Source of the DNA: Eubacteriales bacterium
Lineage (GTDB): Bacteria > Bacillota > Clostridia > Acetivibrionales > JANLFN01
Assembly (NCBI GenBank): GCA_024655885.1
Contig: JANLFN010000018.1
Span: forward strand, 1-47,525
Length of the DNA: 47,525 nucleotides
Reading direction: 5' to 3'
In this document: positions 6,270 to 14,481 of the stretch, one piece after another
How positions within the stretch are numbered: position 1 is the first letter of the stretch
Layout: the number at the start of each line of letters is the position of its first letter
Program-made: the position numbers and the translations under genes
Notes under the pieces: generated by a model
The model's database searches: none
Seen by the model: the letters and a program-made list of their open reading frames with translations, nothing else
What the model was told of the DNA's origin: nothing

Positions 6270-7916
6270 ATGTATAAACACAGGTTGGCATATAAACTCA
6301 AACCGGTTTCCGTTTGGAGCATATTTTTCATTGTCTTGATTATGGTATTATTTTGTAATAATTTTACGGTGTTTGCCAATGCTGTCGATATATTGAAAGA
6401 TATACAAGGGCACTGGGCTCAACCGGATATTGAAAAAGCCATGGGGTCCGGGTATGTCCGTGGTTATTCCGATTCCACATTCAGGCCCAATAACGGGATT
6501 ACCCGTGCTGAATTTATTACCATGCTTAATACGGCTTTTTCGGTGCCCCTAAACGGAGCAAATATCAACTTTAAAGATGTTCACAGCGGCGATTGGTTTG
6601 CCCTAAATGTTTGGTCCGCTGCCAAAGCGGGATACACGAATGGCTATCCCGATCACACATTTAGACCTAACCAATTTGTCACCAGACAAGAAGCGGCCTG
6701 TACGATTGCAGCTCTGACCAAAATGGCGGACGGATTTCCTAAAAAGTTCAAGGACAGTAATCAAATTGCACCCTGGGCGCAGCAGGCAGTAAATGCCCTT
6801 GCTTCCAATGGCGTTCTATCCGGGGATTCCGGCGGGTACCTGCACCCTTTACAAAATCTCACACGTGCGGAGGCGGTGGTGCTGGTTAACAGGACTAAAA
6901 ACATTACCGGCAGTACTCCTGTTCATCTTACTCTTAGCGTGACCGGCAGCATAGTAAATATCCGCTCCGGTCCGGACATTTCCTCCGATGTGATTGGCAA
7001 AGTAAAGCGGGGAAGCATTTTGACAGCCCTCGAGCACTCAAGCAATGGCTGGTATAGGGTCCAATTCAATAACTCTACAGGTTGGATAACGGACCAATAT
7101 GTGAAACCCAGTTATGCCAATAGAGGGTCGGATACTGATAGAGAAGAGGATGGCAGCAGTGTAGATAATTCCAATACGGGGACTGACCCCGGCAGTGAAA
7201 CCAACTCAGGGGTAGAAGCGAGTCAGGACGAGGCCATTGATCCTGCTGCAGGAACAGGCACGGATACGGGTGCCCAGCCCGGCACAGTTGATAAACCCGG
7301 CACGGAGGCTAATCCCGGCACGGATACCGACTCTGCCGCAGGAGACGACGCCGGCAAAGAAAAGATAATTGTTATCGATCCAGGCCATGGTGGCTCTGAC
7401 CCTGGAGCTATTGGTCAAAGCGGAACCAAGGAAAAAGATATAACCCTGGATATCGCACTGATGGTATCAGACTATTTAAAAAATGCCGGATATCAGGTAA
7501 TCATGACCCGCCAGGACGACCAATACGTTTCTCTGGCCGACAGGTCCGCAGTAGCTAACGATGCACATGCGGACGCCTTTATCAGCATCCATTGCAATGC
7601 ATACAATCATATTGCCGGCGGAACCGAAACCTTTACCGAACCGATGTCAGGTAATCCGGTTTATAAGCAGCAAGAGGACAGCAAACGTTTGGCCCGGTTA
7701 GTGCAAAGTGAGCTTGTACAAGCCCTGGGATTGACAGATAGGGGAGTCAATGAAGAAGGCCTATACGTATGCCGCGAGACCAATGCACCGGCTATTTTGG
7801 TAGAGACGGCATTCATCGACAACAAGAGCGAAGAAAAGCTGCTCAGTGACCCCGAGTTTCAGAAAAAAGCGGCGGAGGCTATCGGACGCGGGGTTGACGG
7901 CTATTTTGCCAAATAG
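6270..7916 (+). CDS. SLH-SH3-N-acetylmuramoyl-L-alanine amidase
   Basis: Surface-anchored autolysin of 548 aa that cuts the bond between N-acetylmuramic acid and L-Ala in peptidoglycan. In order: an N-terminal hydrophobic export signal (15-37), three SLH repeats (about 42-85, 100-145, 160-205) for cell-wall polymer binding, an SH3b domain (220-280), a linker rich in Gly, Thr, Asp and Pro (285-363), and an Amidase_3 domain (365-548). Zinc ligands His373, Glu388 and His441 and catalytic Glu512 (V-E-T-A-F-I-D-N) are all present, so it should be active. It starts at ATG 6270. It stands alone between terminators; its likely roles are cell separation or sporulation-related wall turnover. Confidence 0.95.
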   Translation: MYKHRLAYKLKPVSVWSIFFIVLIMVLFCNNFTVFANAVDILKDIQGHWAQPDIEKAMGSGYVRGYSDSTFRPNNGITRAEFITMLNTAFSVPLNGANINFKDVHSGDWFALNVWSAAKAGYTNGYPDHTFRPNQFVTRQEAACTIAALTKMADGFPKKFKDSNQIAPWAQQAVNALASNGVLSGDSGGYLHPLQNLTRAEAVVLVNRTKNITGSTPVHLTLSVTGSIVNIRSGPDISSDVIGKVKRGSILTALEHSSNGWYRVQFNNSTGWITDQYVKPSYANRGSDTDREEDGSSVDNSNTGTDPGSETNSGVEASQDEAIDPAAGTGTDTGAQPGTVDKPGTEANPGTDTDSAAGDDAGKEKIIVIDPGHGGSDPGAIGQSGTKEKDITLDIALMVSDYLKNAGYQVIMTRQDDQYVSLADRSAVANDAHADAFISIHCNAYNHIAGGTETFTEPMSGNPVYKQQEDSKRLARLVQSELVQALGLTDRGVNEEGLYVCRETNAPAILVETAFIDNKSEEKLLSDPEFQKKAAEAIGRGVDGYFAK

Positions 7917-8022
7917 GAAGTATTGGGGCTGTAGATCCAAGCATAAACCAATTTATAAAGGGGATGGTTGACCTTAGGTCTTTTGAAACAGCGGAAAAGC
8001 TGTTGAGAGCACAATCACCGGC

Positions 8023-8973
8023 CTAAAAATAACTTTCTTTGGCTTTTATCAGATTATACAGCATTGTGTTATATGGCGTAGATATTCCCAACTTTTTACC
8101 TAGCCTTACGATGCTTCCGTTTAAGCTGTCAATTTCAGTTTTATTCTTTTTCTCGATATCTTGAAGGGTGGAAGACCTATGGCTGTATGTTGAAGGGATT
8201 AGCTCCCCATAAAATGCCTTCTGGTATTCATTCGCACTACGCCAATATGTCTGGTATCCTGCGGCAGTCATAACTGCAAATATTTCTTCTATAACCTGAT
8301 TCATGATAAATATGGAGCTCTCACACTCCGCAAGCCGGCCATAGCATACATTCAGTATTGCTCCCAAGGGATTCAAGGCACAATTATACAGCATTTTTGC
8401 CCAGAGGGCTTTGTGTATTTCATTTGTAGTTTCACATGGAATTCCACCTTGGGTTATAGCATCTGCCAGAGACTTTACCGGATCCGCCGGCTGGTTGTAC
8501 AGGCTTCCGATAAGGATAGGTGAAGAGTGCACGGTAACTTCGCTTATATTTCTTTCAGGCCTTGAGAAACCTGTAATCACTCTTGCGCTATATACCTGGC
8601 TTTTATCAAAATATCGCAGATAGGATTCATCCGTTCCCCATCCATTTTGGAAAATAACAATCTTGCCATGGGCCTTTAATAAATTTTTATTATGGGATAG
8701 GTCCAACGCGCTTTCTTCATTGGAGACTGACTTTATACAAATTAATATGAAATCGTACTCTCCATATGGAATATCCGATAGCCGTTCAAAAACTTTTACC
8801 CTTGACGCCGGTATATCAATTTCTTTAAAAAGGCCGACCCGCTTCACACCTTTTTCATTTATAAGGTCTTTCGTTCTACCGGAAGCTTTTATGTCCACTT
8901 CCCAGCCGCAATCTAAAAGAGAGGCCGCTATGCCAAGTCCTACCGCACCGCTGCCATATAATAATGCTCTCAT
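8023..8973 (-). CDS. Ketopantoate reductase family protein (PanE/ApbA-like)
   Basis: 316-aa NADPH-dependent reductase of the family that reduces 2-dehydropantoate to pantoate for coenzyme A synthesis. The Rossmann motif G-S-G-A-V-G is at 7-12. K-A-L-W-A-K-M-L-Y-N (middle) holds the catalytic Lys, and the C-terminal helical domain carries S-S-T-L-Q-D-I-E-K-K-N-K-T-E-I-D, the usual PanE substrate motif. ATG at 8973 is supported by GGAGG 9 bases upstream and by family length; the longer frame to 9036 is not. No panB, panC or other pantothenate gene is nearby, and Clostridia often hold paralogues of other function, so the substrate is uncertain. Confidence 0.88.
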   Translation of the reverse strand: MRALLYGSGAVGLGIAASLLDCGWEVDIKASGRTKDLINEKGVKRVGLFKEIDIPASRVKVFERLSDIPYGEYDFILICIKSVSNEESALDLSHNKNLLKAHGKIVIFQNGWGTDESYLRYFDKSQVYSARVITGFSRPERNISEVTVHSSPILIGSLYNQPADPVKSLADAITQGGIPCETTNEIHKALWAKMLYNCALNPLGAILNVCYGRLAECESSIFIMNQVIEEIFAVMTAAGYQTYWRSANEYQKAFYGELIPSTYSHRSSTLQDIEKKNKTEIDSLNGSIVRLGKKLGISTPYNTMLYNLIKAKESYF

Positions 8974-9113
8974 AATGGTTTGCCTCCAGCCTTTTACAAT
9001 AAAAAAGTTAGCTCTTACTATACTGCAATGTACCATGATGGATAAAAAATGTCAATGCGATGGACACGTAGTGACGGCAATGCCAAACTTCCTACAGGAT
9101 AAAGAGGGATATA

Positions 9114-9143
9114 AAAAAGCCCTGAAGCTACTGCCTCAAGGCC
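9114..9143 (-). terminator. Intrinsic terminator of tRNA-Arg
   Basis: On the minus strand GCCTTGAGG pairs with CTTCAGGGC (one wobble), followed by TTTTTTATA. It lies 6 bases beyond the CCA end of tRNA-Arg. Confidence 0.7.
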
Positions 9144-9148
9144 TGGAT

Positions 9149-9225
9149 TGGTACGCCCGACACGATTCGAACGTGCGACCTGCGGTTTAGGAAACCGACG
9201 CTCTATCCTGCTGAGCTACGGGCGC
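9149..9225 (-). tRNA. tRNA-Arg (anticodon CCT)
   Basis: Minus-strand cloverleaf with acceptor GCGCCCG / CGGGCGT, D-arm TAGCTCAGCAGGATAGAGC, anticodon loop TTCCTAA (anticodon CCT, reads AGG), T-arm CGTTCGAATCG and encoded CCA. Confidence 0.95.
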
Positions 9226-9349
9226 ATATCTTAAGGAACGTATAATAGTATACTAAAAATTTTTACAAATTTCAAGTGTATTTTTAATCCATGTATTGTA
9301 AAATAGAGGTATTGAAAGCTGCCATATTGATTTAAGGTGGGATAAAATA

Positions 9350-9715
9350 ATGAAATACACCGAGGGTTTGGATTTGTCCGAAGCTGTAAAGGCATTGTTA
9401 AAATTCAGGGAAGAGCGGGACTGGGAGCAGTTCCACACCCCTAAAAACCTTTCCATGTCTGTGGCCATTGAGGCGGCGGAGCTTATGGAGCACTTCCAGT
9501 GGAAAAACGACGATGAAATCGGCACATACCTCAAAACAGAGGCAGTGGAGAAGGTCAAGGAGGAGATCGCCGACATATCCGCTTATCTTCTGATGCTGTC
9601 CCATGACCTGGGGATAAACCTGAATCAGGCCATCCTTGAAAAGATAAAAAAGAATGAGCGGAAATATCCGTTGGAAAAGAGCAGGGGCAGGCACAACAAG
9701 TACGACGATTTATGA
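9350..9715 (+). CDS. MazG-like nucleotide pyrophosphohydrolase
   Basis: 121-aa all-alpha NTP pyrophosphatase (RS21-C6/dCTPase-like MazG branch) that hydrolyses non-canonical or excess (d)NTPs to NMP and PPi. The metal-binding signature is visible: E-A-A-E-L-M-E-H-F (42-50) and, after a spacer, E-E-I-A-D-I (71-76), i.e. the EExxE...ExxD arrangement. W-E-Q-F-H-T-P-K-N-L near residue 26 is typical of this branch. AAGGTGGG lies about 9 bases before the ATG. It stands alone upstream of pepF, with 177 bases between them. Likely a cytoplasmic house-cleaning enzyme. Confidence 0.88.
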   Translation: MKYTEGLDLSEAVKALLKFREERDWEQFHTPKNLSMSVAIEAAELMEHFQWKNDDEIGTYLKTEAVEKVKEEIADISAYLLMLSHDLGINLNQAILEKIKKNERKYPLEKSRGRHNKYDDL

Positions 9716-9820
9716 TGCGGACAGAAGGAAATAAACCAAGCAGGATAGTATTAAAATTTATTACTGGCAAATTATATAATATATACTTATAATAGAAGGA
9801 GACCTATTTTTCGGGTAAAT

Positions 9821-9861
9821 ACCGGTCGTCCGGGGCTTGAAAAATACTGTCCCGGACCGGT
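9821..9861 (+). promoter_or_regulatory. Stem-loop in the pepF leader
   Basis: ACCGGT (9821-9826) and ACCGGT (9856-9861), extended by TCCGGGG/TCCCGGA, form a long GC-rich hairpin 31 bases before the pepF ATG. No T-run follows, so it is not a standard terminator. It may protect the mRNA or be a regulator site. Confidence 0.4.
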
Positions 9862-9892
9862 GGAGCCATAAATTGTTTTTGGAGGGAAAAGA

Positions 9893-11701
9893 ATGGCGGG
9901 ACCAAAGAACAAGACACTTCCTAAGCGGGAAGAAATAAGCGGAGGATATAAGTGGAAGCTGGAGGATATTTACAGCAGCAATGACCGGTGGGAAGAAGAT
10001 TTTTCTCAAGTGAAGGCGCTTTCGGGGAAAATAATCCGGTTCAAGGACCATCTGGCCGAAAGTGCCGGAACCCTGCTGGAATGCTTAAAGGAGAAAGATG
10101 AACTGCTGGCGCTCAATGACAAGGTTTTTGTCTATGCCAGGATGCGAAGGGATGAGAATAATGGGGATCCCGTATACCAGGCCCTTACCGACCGCGCCAT
10201 GGCCTTAAGCACCGAAGCCTATGCCGCCGTTTCCTTTATTGTCCCCGAAATCCTGAGAATCCCTGAAGATACCCTGCGGGATTATATGGAGGGCAGTGAT
10301 GCCCTGAAGCCGTATAAGCAGTTTATGGATGAGATCCTGAGGCAGAAGCAGCATATCCTTTCCGAAAGGGAAGAGGAGCTGCTGGCTTTAGCGGCCGAGG
10401 TAGCCCAGGCCCCCCACGATATTTTCACCATATTCAATAACGCGGATATTAAGTTTCCCTTTATAAAGGATGAGAGCGGGGAAGAAATCGAAGTCACAAA
10501 GGGCCGGTATATCAAGCTTCTTGAAAGCAAGGACAGAAGGGTACGCCAGGATGCATTCCACGCCCTATACAGTTCCTACCATGCACACAGGAATACACTT
10601 GCATCCATGCTGATCAACAATATAAAGAAAAACAGGTTTTTTGCCAGTGTGCGGAAGTATGGATCCAGCCTGGAAGCCTCCCTGGATTCAGATAACATAT
10701 CTACCGGCGTTTATGATAATTTGATTGACACCGTGAATAAAAACCTGCACCTTTTGCACCGGTACCTGGAGCTGCGCAAAAGGGCATTGAAGGTGGATCG
10801 GCTCCATATGTACGACCTGTATGTGCCGCTGGTTGAAGAGCCGAAAACGGATATCCCCTATAGAGAAGCGCTGGCGATGGTGGAGGATGGGCTCAAGCCC
10901 TTGGGGGACGAATATCTAGGCTACCTGAGACAGGGGTTCAACTCGGGCTGGATTGATGTATACGAAAATGAAGGGAAAACCAGCGGAGCATACTCATGGG
11001 GCACTTATAAGACCCATCCCTATGTGCTGCTGAATTACCAGGGAACAATCAACGATGTGTTTACCATAGCCCATGAGATGGGGCATGCGCTGCACTCTTT
11101 TTACACAAACAAGACCCAGCCCTATATTTATTCCGAATACAAAATTTTTGTGGCGGAAGTGGCCTCCACGGTAAACGAATCGCTGTTAATGAGGCATTTG
11201 TTGAATAGCACTTCGGACAAAGGCGAAAAGGCCTATCTGCTGAACCATTATCTGGAGGAATTCCGGAGCACCGTTTTCAGGCAGGTGATGTTCGCAGAGT
11301 TTGAAAAAATAACCCACTCATGGATGGAACAGGGCCAGGCTCTCACGGCACAATCCCTGAACGGCATTTACCGGGAACTGAACCAGAAGTACTTCGGCAA
11401 CCGGGTGGTTGTGGATGAGGATATAGACATAGAATGGGCGAGGATTCCCCACTTCTATACAAGCTTTTATGTCTACAAGTATGCCACCGGCTTTTCGGCG
11501 GCAACCTCCCTTTCCCGGCAGATTCTGGATGAAGGCGGGACGGCTGTGAACCGGTATTTGGAATTTCTGCGCAGCGGGAGCTCCGACTATCCCCTTGAGC
11601 TTTTGAAGAGAGCCGGAGTGGACCTTTACACGCCAAAGCCCGTACAGGATGCGTTCAATGTGTTTGAGGAAATATTAAACGAATTGGAGGGATTGATTTG
11701 A
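9893..11701 (+). CDS. pepF: Oligoendopeptidase F (M3B)
   Basis: 602-aa cytoplasmic zinc metallopeptidase that degrades oligopeptides of roughly 7 to 17 residues. The active site H-E-M-G-H (394-398) and the downstream acidic ligand in E-V-A-S-T-V-N-E (near 422) are present, as is the M3B N-terminal helical domain (A-G-T-L-L-E-C-L and the E-E-E-L-L-A-L-A region). Length is normal. ATG 9893 follows GGAGGGAAAAG. Its stop overlaps the TTG start of the M29 aminopeptidase by 4 bases (TTGA), so the two form an operon that turns peptides into amino acids. Confidence 0.95.
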   Translation: MAGPKNKTLPKREEISGGYKWKLEDIYSSNDRWEEDFSQVKALSGKIIRFKDHLAESAGTLLECLKEKDELLALNDKVFVYARMRRDENNGDPVYQALTDRAMALSTEAYAAVSFIVPEILRIPEDTLRDYMEGSDALKPYKQFMDEILRQKQHILSEREEELLALAAEVAQAPHDIFTIFNNADIKFPFIKDESGEEIEVTKGRYIKLLESKDRRVRQDAFHALYSSYHAHRNTLASMLINNIKKNRFFASVRKYGSSLEASLDSDNISTGVYDNLIDTVNKNLHLLHRYLELRKRALKVDRLHMYDLYVPLVEEPKTDIPYREALAMVEDGLKPLGDEYLGYLRQGFNSGWIDVYENEGKTSGAYSWGTYKTHPYVLLNYQGTINDVFTIAHEMGHALHSFYTNKTQPYIYSEYKIFVAEVASTVNESLLMRHLLNSTSDKGEKAYLLNHYLEEFRSTVFRQVMFAEFEKITHSWMEQGQALTAQSLNGIYRELNQKYFGNRVVVDEDIDIEWARIPHFYTSFYVYKYATGFSAATSLSRQILDEGGTAVNRYLEFLRSGSSDYPLELLKRAGVDLYTPKPVQDAFNVFEEILNELEGLI

Positions 11702-12813
11702 AGGACTCACGCATTGAAAAACTTGCGGAAAACCTGATTCACTATTCGGTGGAACTCAAACCGGGAGAGAAGGTCCTGATTGAAAATTTCGGCAATGAGG
11801 TGCCCCTGACCAGGGAACTTATAAGGCAGGCGTATAAAGCCGGAGGAGTTCCGTTTATATCCATTAAAAACAATGAGCTGCTGCGCGTGCTGCTGAACGG
11901 CTGCACCGAGGAGCAGATCAGATCCATGGCCTCCTATGAAATTGCCAGGATGAAGGAAATGGACGCGTATATCGGCATCAGGGGCGGGGAAAATGTGAGT
12001 GAAATGGGGTCTGTCCCTCCCGAAAAGTTAAAAATTTATATGGCCCATTATTTAAAACCGCTGCATTCCGACGTCCGGGTGGAGCACACCAAATGGTGCG
12101 TGCTCCGGTATCCCAATCATTCCATGGCCCAGCTGGCGGACATGGCTACCGAGGAATTCGAGGATTTCTACTTCAGGGTGTGCAACCTGGATTACTCCAA
12201 GATGTCCAGGGCCATGGACAGCCTGGCGAAATGGATGGAAAAGGCGGAAAGGATAAAAATCACGGGGAAGGATACCGACCTTGCCTTTAGCAAAAAAGGG
12301 CTGCCTGCCATAAAGTGCGAAGGCAAGCGGAACATTCCCGACGGAGAAGTGTATACCGCCCCTGTCCGGGATTCGGTCAACGGGGTCATCACTTATAATA
12401 CTCCCGCCGTATACCAGGGGATCACCTTCGAAAACATCAGGCTTGAATTCAAGGACGGCAAAATTGTAAAGGCTATGGCAAACAATACCGAAAAAATCAA
12501 TAAAATATTTGATACGGATGAGGGAGCAAGGTATGTGGGAGAGTTTTCCATAGGCTTGAACCCTTATATTGAAAAACCCATGAAGGATACCCTGTTTGAC
12601 GAAAAAATAAAGGGGAGCATCCATTTTACTCCCGGAAGCTGCTATGAAGAGTGCAACAACGGCAATAAATCAGCCATCCACTGGGATCTGGTACTGATTC
12701 AGAGACCCGAGTACGGGGGCGGGGAAATCTGGTTTGACGACGTACTGATAAGGAAGGACGGGGTCTTTGTCCCCCAGGAGCTGCAGTGCCTGAACCCGGA
12801 GAACCTGGTATAA
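11698..12813 (+). CDS. M29-family aminopeptidase (AmpS/PepS-like)
   Basis: 371-aa thermophilic-type metallo-aminopeptidase that removes N-terminal residues from peptides. Family features: R-I-E-K-L-A-E-N-L at the N-terminus, E-G-K-R-N-I-P-D-G-E-V-Y-T-A-P (metal-ligand Glu region, about 200-214), E-F-S-I-G-L-N-P (near 280), and H-W-D with His328 and Asp330. TTG at 11698 is the start: GGAGGGA lies just upstream and the family begins here. It is translationally coupled to pepF through the TTGA overlap. Cytoplasmic peptide breakdown is the likely role. Confidence 0.92.
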   Translation: MKDSRIEKLAENLIHYSVELKPGEKVLIENFGNEVPLTRELIRQAYKAGGVPFISIKNNELLRVLLNGCTEEQIRSMASYEIARMKEMDAYIGIRGGENVSEMGSVPPEKLKIYMAHYLKPLHSDVRVEHTKWCVLRYPNHSMAQLADMATEEFEDFYFRVCNLDYSKMSRAMDSLAKWMEKAERIKITGKDTDLAFSKKGLPAIKCEGKRNIPDGEVYTAPVRDSVNGVITYNTPAVYQGITFENIRLEFKDGKIVKAMANNTEKINKIFDTDEGARYVGEFSIGLNPYIEKPMKDTLFDEKIKGSIHFTPGSCYEECNNGNKSAIHWDLVLIQRPEYGGGEIWFDDVLIRKDGVFVPQELQCLNPENLV

Positions 12814-12832
12814 AATAATTTATAATCAAAAA

Positions 12833-13060
12833 TCAGCGGCTTTTATTTACGATGATCTGGTTCCTTCCGTTTTTGAAGGACTTTTTGACATCGTAGCCTC
12901 TCAGCACAAGCGTGTCGTATATGACATCCGTCTGGTGGAAATAATTGTTGCCTACGTCCAGAATAAGGGTCTCGCCGGATTTGAGTTCCCGGGAAATTTC
13001 ATTTAGGGTGGAGTCGATATTCAGGCTTTCCGCATTGATGATTTTTTCGTTGTGGTCCAT
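12833..13060 (-). CDS. 75-aa small protein, twin paralogue B
   Basis: Starts M-D-H-N-E-K-I-I-N-A-E-S with AAGGAG 8 bases upstream; the longer frame to 13186 is not supported. It aligns without gaps over all 75 residues with its neighbour at 13183-13410. Shared features are E-K-I, A-E, L-x-x-E-L-K, E-T-L-(I/V)-L-D, H-(Q/H)-(T/S)-(D/N)-(V/I)-I, G-Y-D-V-(K/R)-K and I-I-V-N. Predicted pattern: an N-terminal helix, then alternating strands and helices as in a small alpha/beta domain. No signal or membrane segment. I do not recognise the family. The two genes lie in tandem and probably share a transcript. Confidence 0.75.
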   Translation of the reverse strand: MDHNEKIINAESLNIDSTLNEISRELKSGETLILDVGNNYFHQTDVIYDTLVLRGYDVKKSFKNGRNQIIVNKSR

Positions 13061-13182
13061 GGGTCTTCTCCTTGTGTTTATTGGCCTTTCGGGATATGAA
13101 AAACGGCATGGCAGAACCGGGCTCTGCCATGCACCATCCTGTATACCATGAAAAATGTGTAAGGTATAAGCCCTGCATAGTT

Positions 13183-13410
13183 TCACTGCTTTACGTTGAC
13201 GATGATGGCGCTTTCCTCGTTATTCAGCTGCTTTCTCACGTCGTATCCCGTCAATGAAAGCTTGTCAAAAATGATATTTGAATGGTGGATAGTGGTATTG
13301 CTTATATCCAGGACCAGGGTTTCATCCGGCTTAAGCTCCAGGGGCAAATTTTCTATTTTGTCCTGCATGTACGCCTGCTCTGCATCAACGATTTTTTCAT
13401 GGCCGTTCAT
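13183..13410 (-). CDS. 75-aa small protein, twin paralogue A
   Basis: The ATG at 13410 (second Met) lies 8 bases after GAGGAGA, while the first ATG (13416) would be only 2 bases from it. This start also gives exactly 75 aa, the same length as the neighbour at 12833-13060. The core reads E-T-L-V-L-D-I-S-N-T-T-I-H-H-S-N then L-T-G-Y-D-V-R-K and ends I-I-V-N-V-K-Q. It is a cytoplasmic protein of unknown function, first gene of the pair, with 122 bases between the two. The moderate identity between the copies indicates an old duplication. Confidence 0.75.
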   Translation of the reverse strand: MNGHEKIVDAEQAYMQDKIENLPLELKPDETLVLDISNTTIHHSNIIFDKLSLTGYDVRKQLNNEESAIIVNVKQ

Positions 13411-13567
13411 ATTCATTCTCCTCGCATCAATAGAATAAATTTAGTCTTTTCTTTATAGAAAGTATCAGGATTCCGCACTAATATTATTTGCAGTTCTATG
13501 TTATTATAATACAGGAGGTTCAACGTATTTTTTGGTGAAATGAGCAAATTATAGCTAGGAGGATGGG

Positions 13568-14083
13568 ATGGATAAAAATATTGTGTTGATAGGGATGCCG
13601 GGGGCCGGAAAAAGCACCACGGGGCTGCTGCTTGCAAAAACCTTGAATATGCCTTTTGTGGATACCGATTTGATCATCCAGCAGAGGGAGGGAAGGCTGC
13701 TGCAGGAGATTATTGACTATGACGGCATCGGCCCGTTTCTCTCCATTGAGGAAGATGCCATCCTGCAAATGTCCGTCCGCGGATATATCATTGCCACAGG
13801 CGGGAGTGCCGTATACAGGGAAGCTGCAATGCGGCATCTGAAAAAAAACGGAATCCTCCTGTACCTGCAGCTTGAATATGGAGAAATTGAAAAAAGGATC
13901 AATAACATAAAAAGCAGGGGCATTGTCATGGATAAAGGCAGAAGCCTGATTGACCTATATAACGAAAGGGTGCCTCTGTATGAAAAATATGCGGATTTGA
14001 CCATCCGCTGCTCGGGGAAGCACATAGAAGAGGTGGTGGATGAGATCCAGGAAAGGATGAGGGGGAATAAAAAATTTTTTTAA
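13568..14083 (+). CDS. Shikimate-kinase-like P-loop kinase, atypical
   Basis: 171-aa P-loop protein of the shikimate/gluconate kinase fold. Walker A G-M-P-G-A-G-K-S-T (9-17), V-D-T-D with Asp32/Asp34, and a lid R-S-L-I-D-L-Y-N-E-R-V-P-L-Y (125-138) are all in place. Two shikimate-binding signatures differ. The F-R-x-x-E motif reads P-F-L-S-I-E-E (56-62), so the Arg equivalent to Arg58 of AroK is Leu. The G-G-G triplet reads G-G-S (78-80). It also lacks aro neighbours. I infer phosphorylation of another small molecule, and AroK activity is doubtful. The start follows AGGAGGATGGG. Confidence 0.8.
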   Translation: MDKNIVLIGMPGAGKSTTGLLLAKTLNMPFVDTDLIIQQREGRLLQEIIDYDGIGPFLSIEEDAILQMSVRGYIIATGGSAVYREAAMRHLKKNGILLYLQLEYGEIEKRINNIKSRGIVMDKGRSLIDLYNERVPLYEKYADLTIRCSGKHIEEVVDEIQERMRGNKKFF

Positions 14084-14168
14084 AAATTTGTTAAGAGGTG
14101 TATAAAATGTGAAGTTTGGTCAATAATAATGAATGACCTCACAAAATACATTTTGACCCCCTTTACAT

Positions 14169-14197
14169 GGCCAGTCCAAGGACTGGCCTCTTTTTTT
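14169..14197 (+). terminator. Intrinsic terminator after the kinase-like gene
   Basis: GGCCAGTCC and GGACTGGCC form a perfect 9-bp stem with a 2-base centre, followed by TCTTTTTTT. It lies 85 bases after the kinase-like gene. Confidence 0.85.
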
Positions 14198-14200
14198 GCC

Positions 14201-14217
14201 TGAGCCAATGGGGACGG
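14201..14217. repeat. REP-like repeat arm (TGAGCCAATGGGGACGG)
   Basis: Matches the left arm of the palindromic element at 25841 (GAGCCATGGGGACG) with one inserted base, and is followed 6 bases later by ACTCA. I see no paired right arm here, so it is probably a partial copy. The 71-aa frame across it is not a credible gene. Confidence 0.4.
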
Positions 14218-14356
14218 TTTTACTCAGAGGATAGTTTACCAAGTGATGACAGTGATCCACTGCCCCTGAATTTGTACACGTATTGGCATAATACTCCGGT
14301 GTTGTGCTTTTTACGAGGTATGAAGAAAAATATTGTTGTAAACAGTAGCAAATCGG

Positions 14357-14405
14357 AAAAAAAGGCCACGTCCAAAAAATGATCCGAGGGACGTGACCTT
14401 TTTAA
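14357..14405. terminator. Bidirectional terminator
   Basis: AAAAAGGCCACGTCC pairs with GGACGTGACCTTTTT (one mismatch) around a 15-base loop. There are T-runs on both strands, so it can end transcripts from either side, including the minus-strand gene at 14482. Confidence 0.75.
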
Positions 14406-14481
14406 TGATTATAAAGTGGTTGGTTTAGGTTATAAAACCCAATCAGAGGTTTACAGCTTCCCAAGGTAAGGTGTTTTGCGA

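Noticed and set aside
7917-8022. Short frame M-V-D-L-R-S-F-E-T-A-E-K-L between the amidase and panE-like genes
   Set aside because: Twenty codons, with GGGG touching the ATG and no homology I know.
14167-14382. 71-aa frame after the kinase-like gene
   Set aside because: It starts inside a terminator hairpin, has no ribosome binding site, and runs through a repeat and a second terminator.
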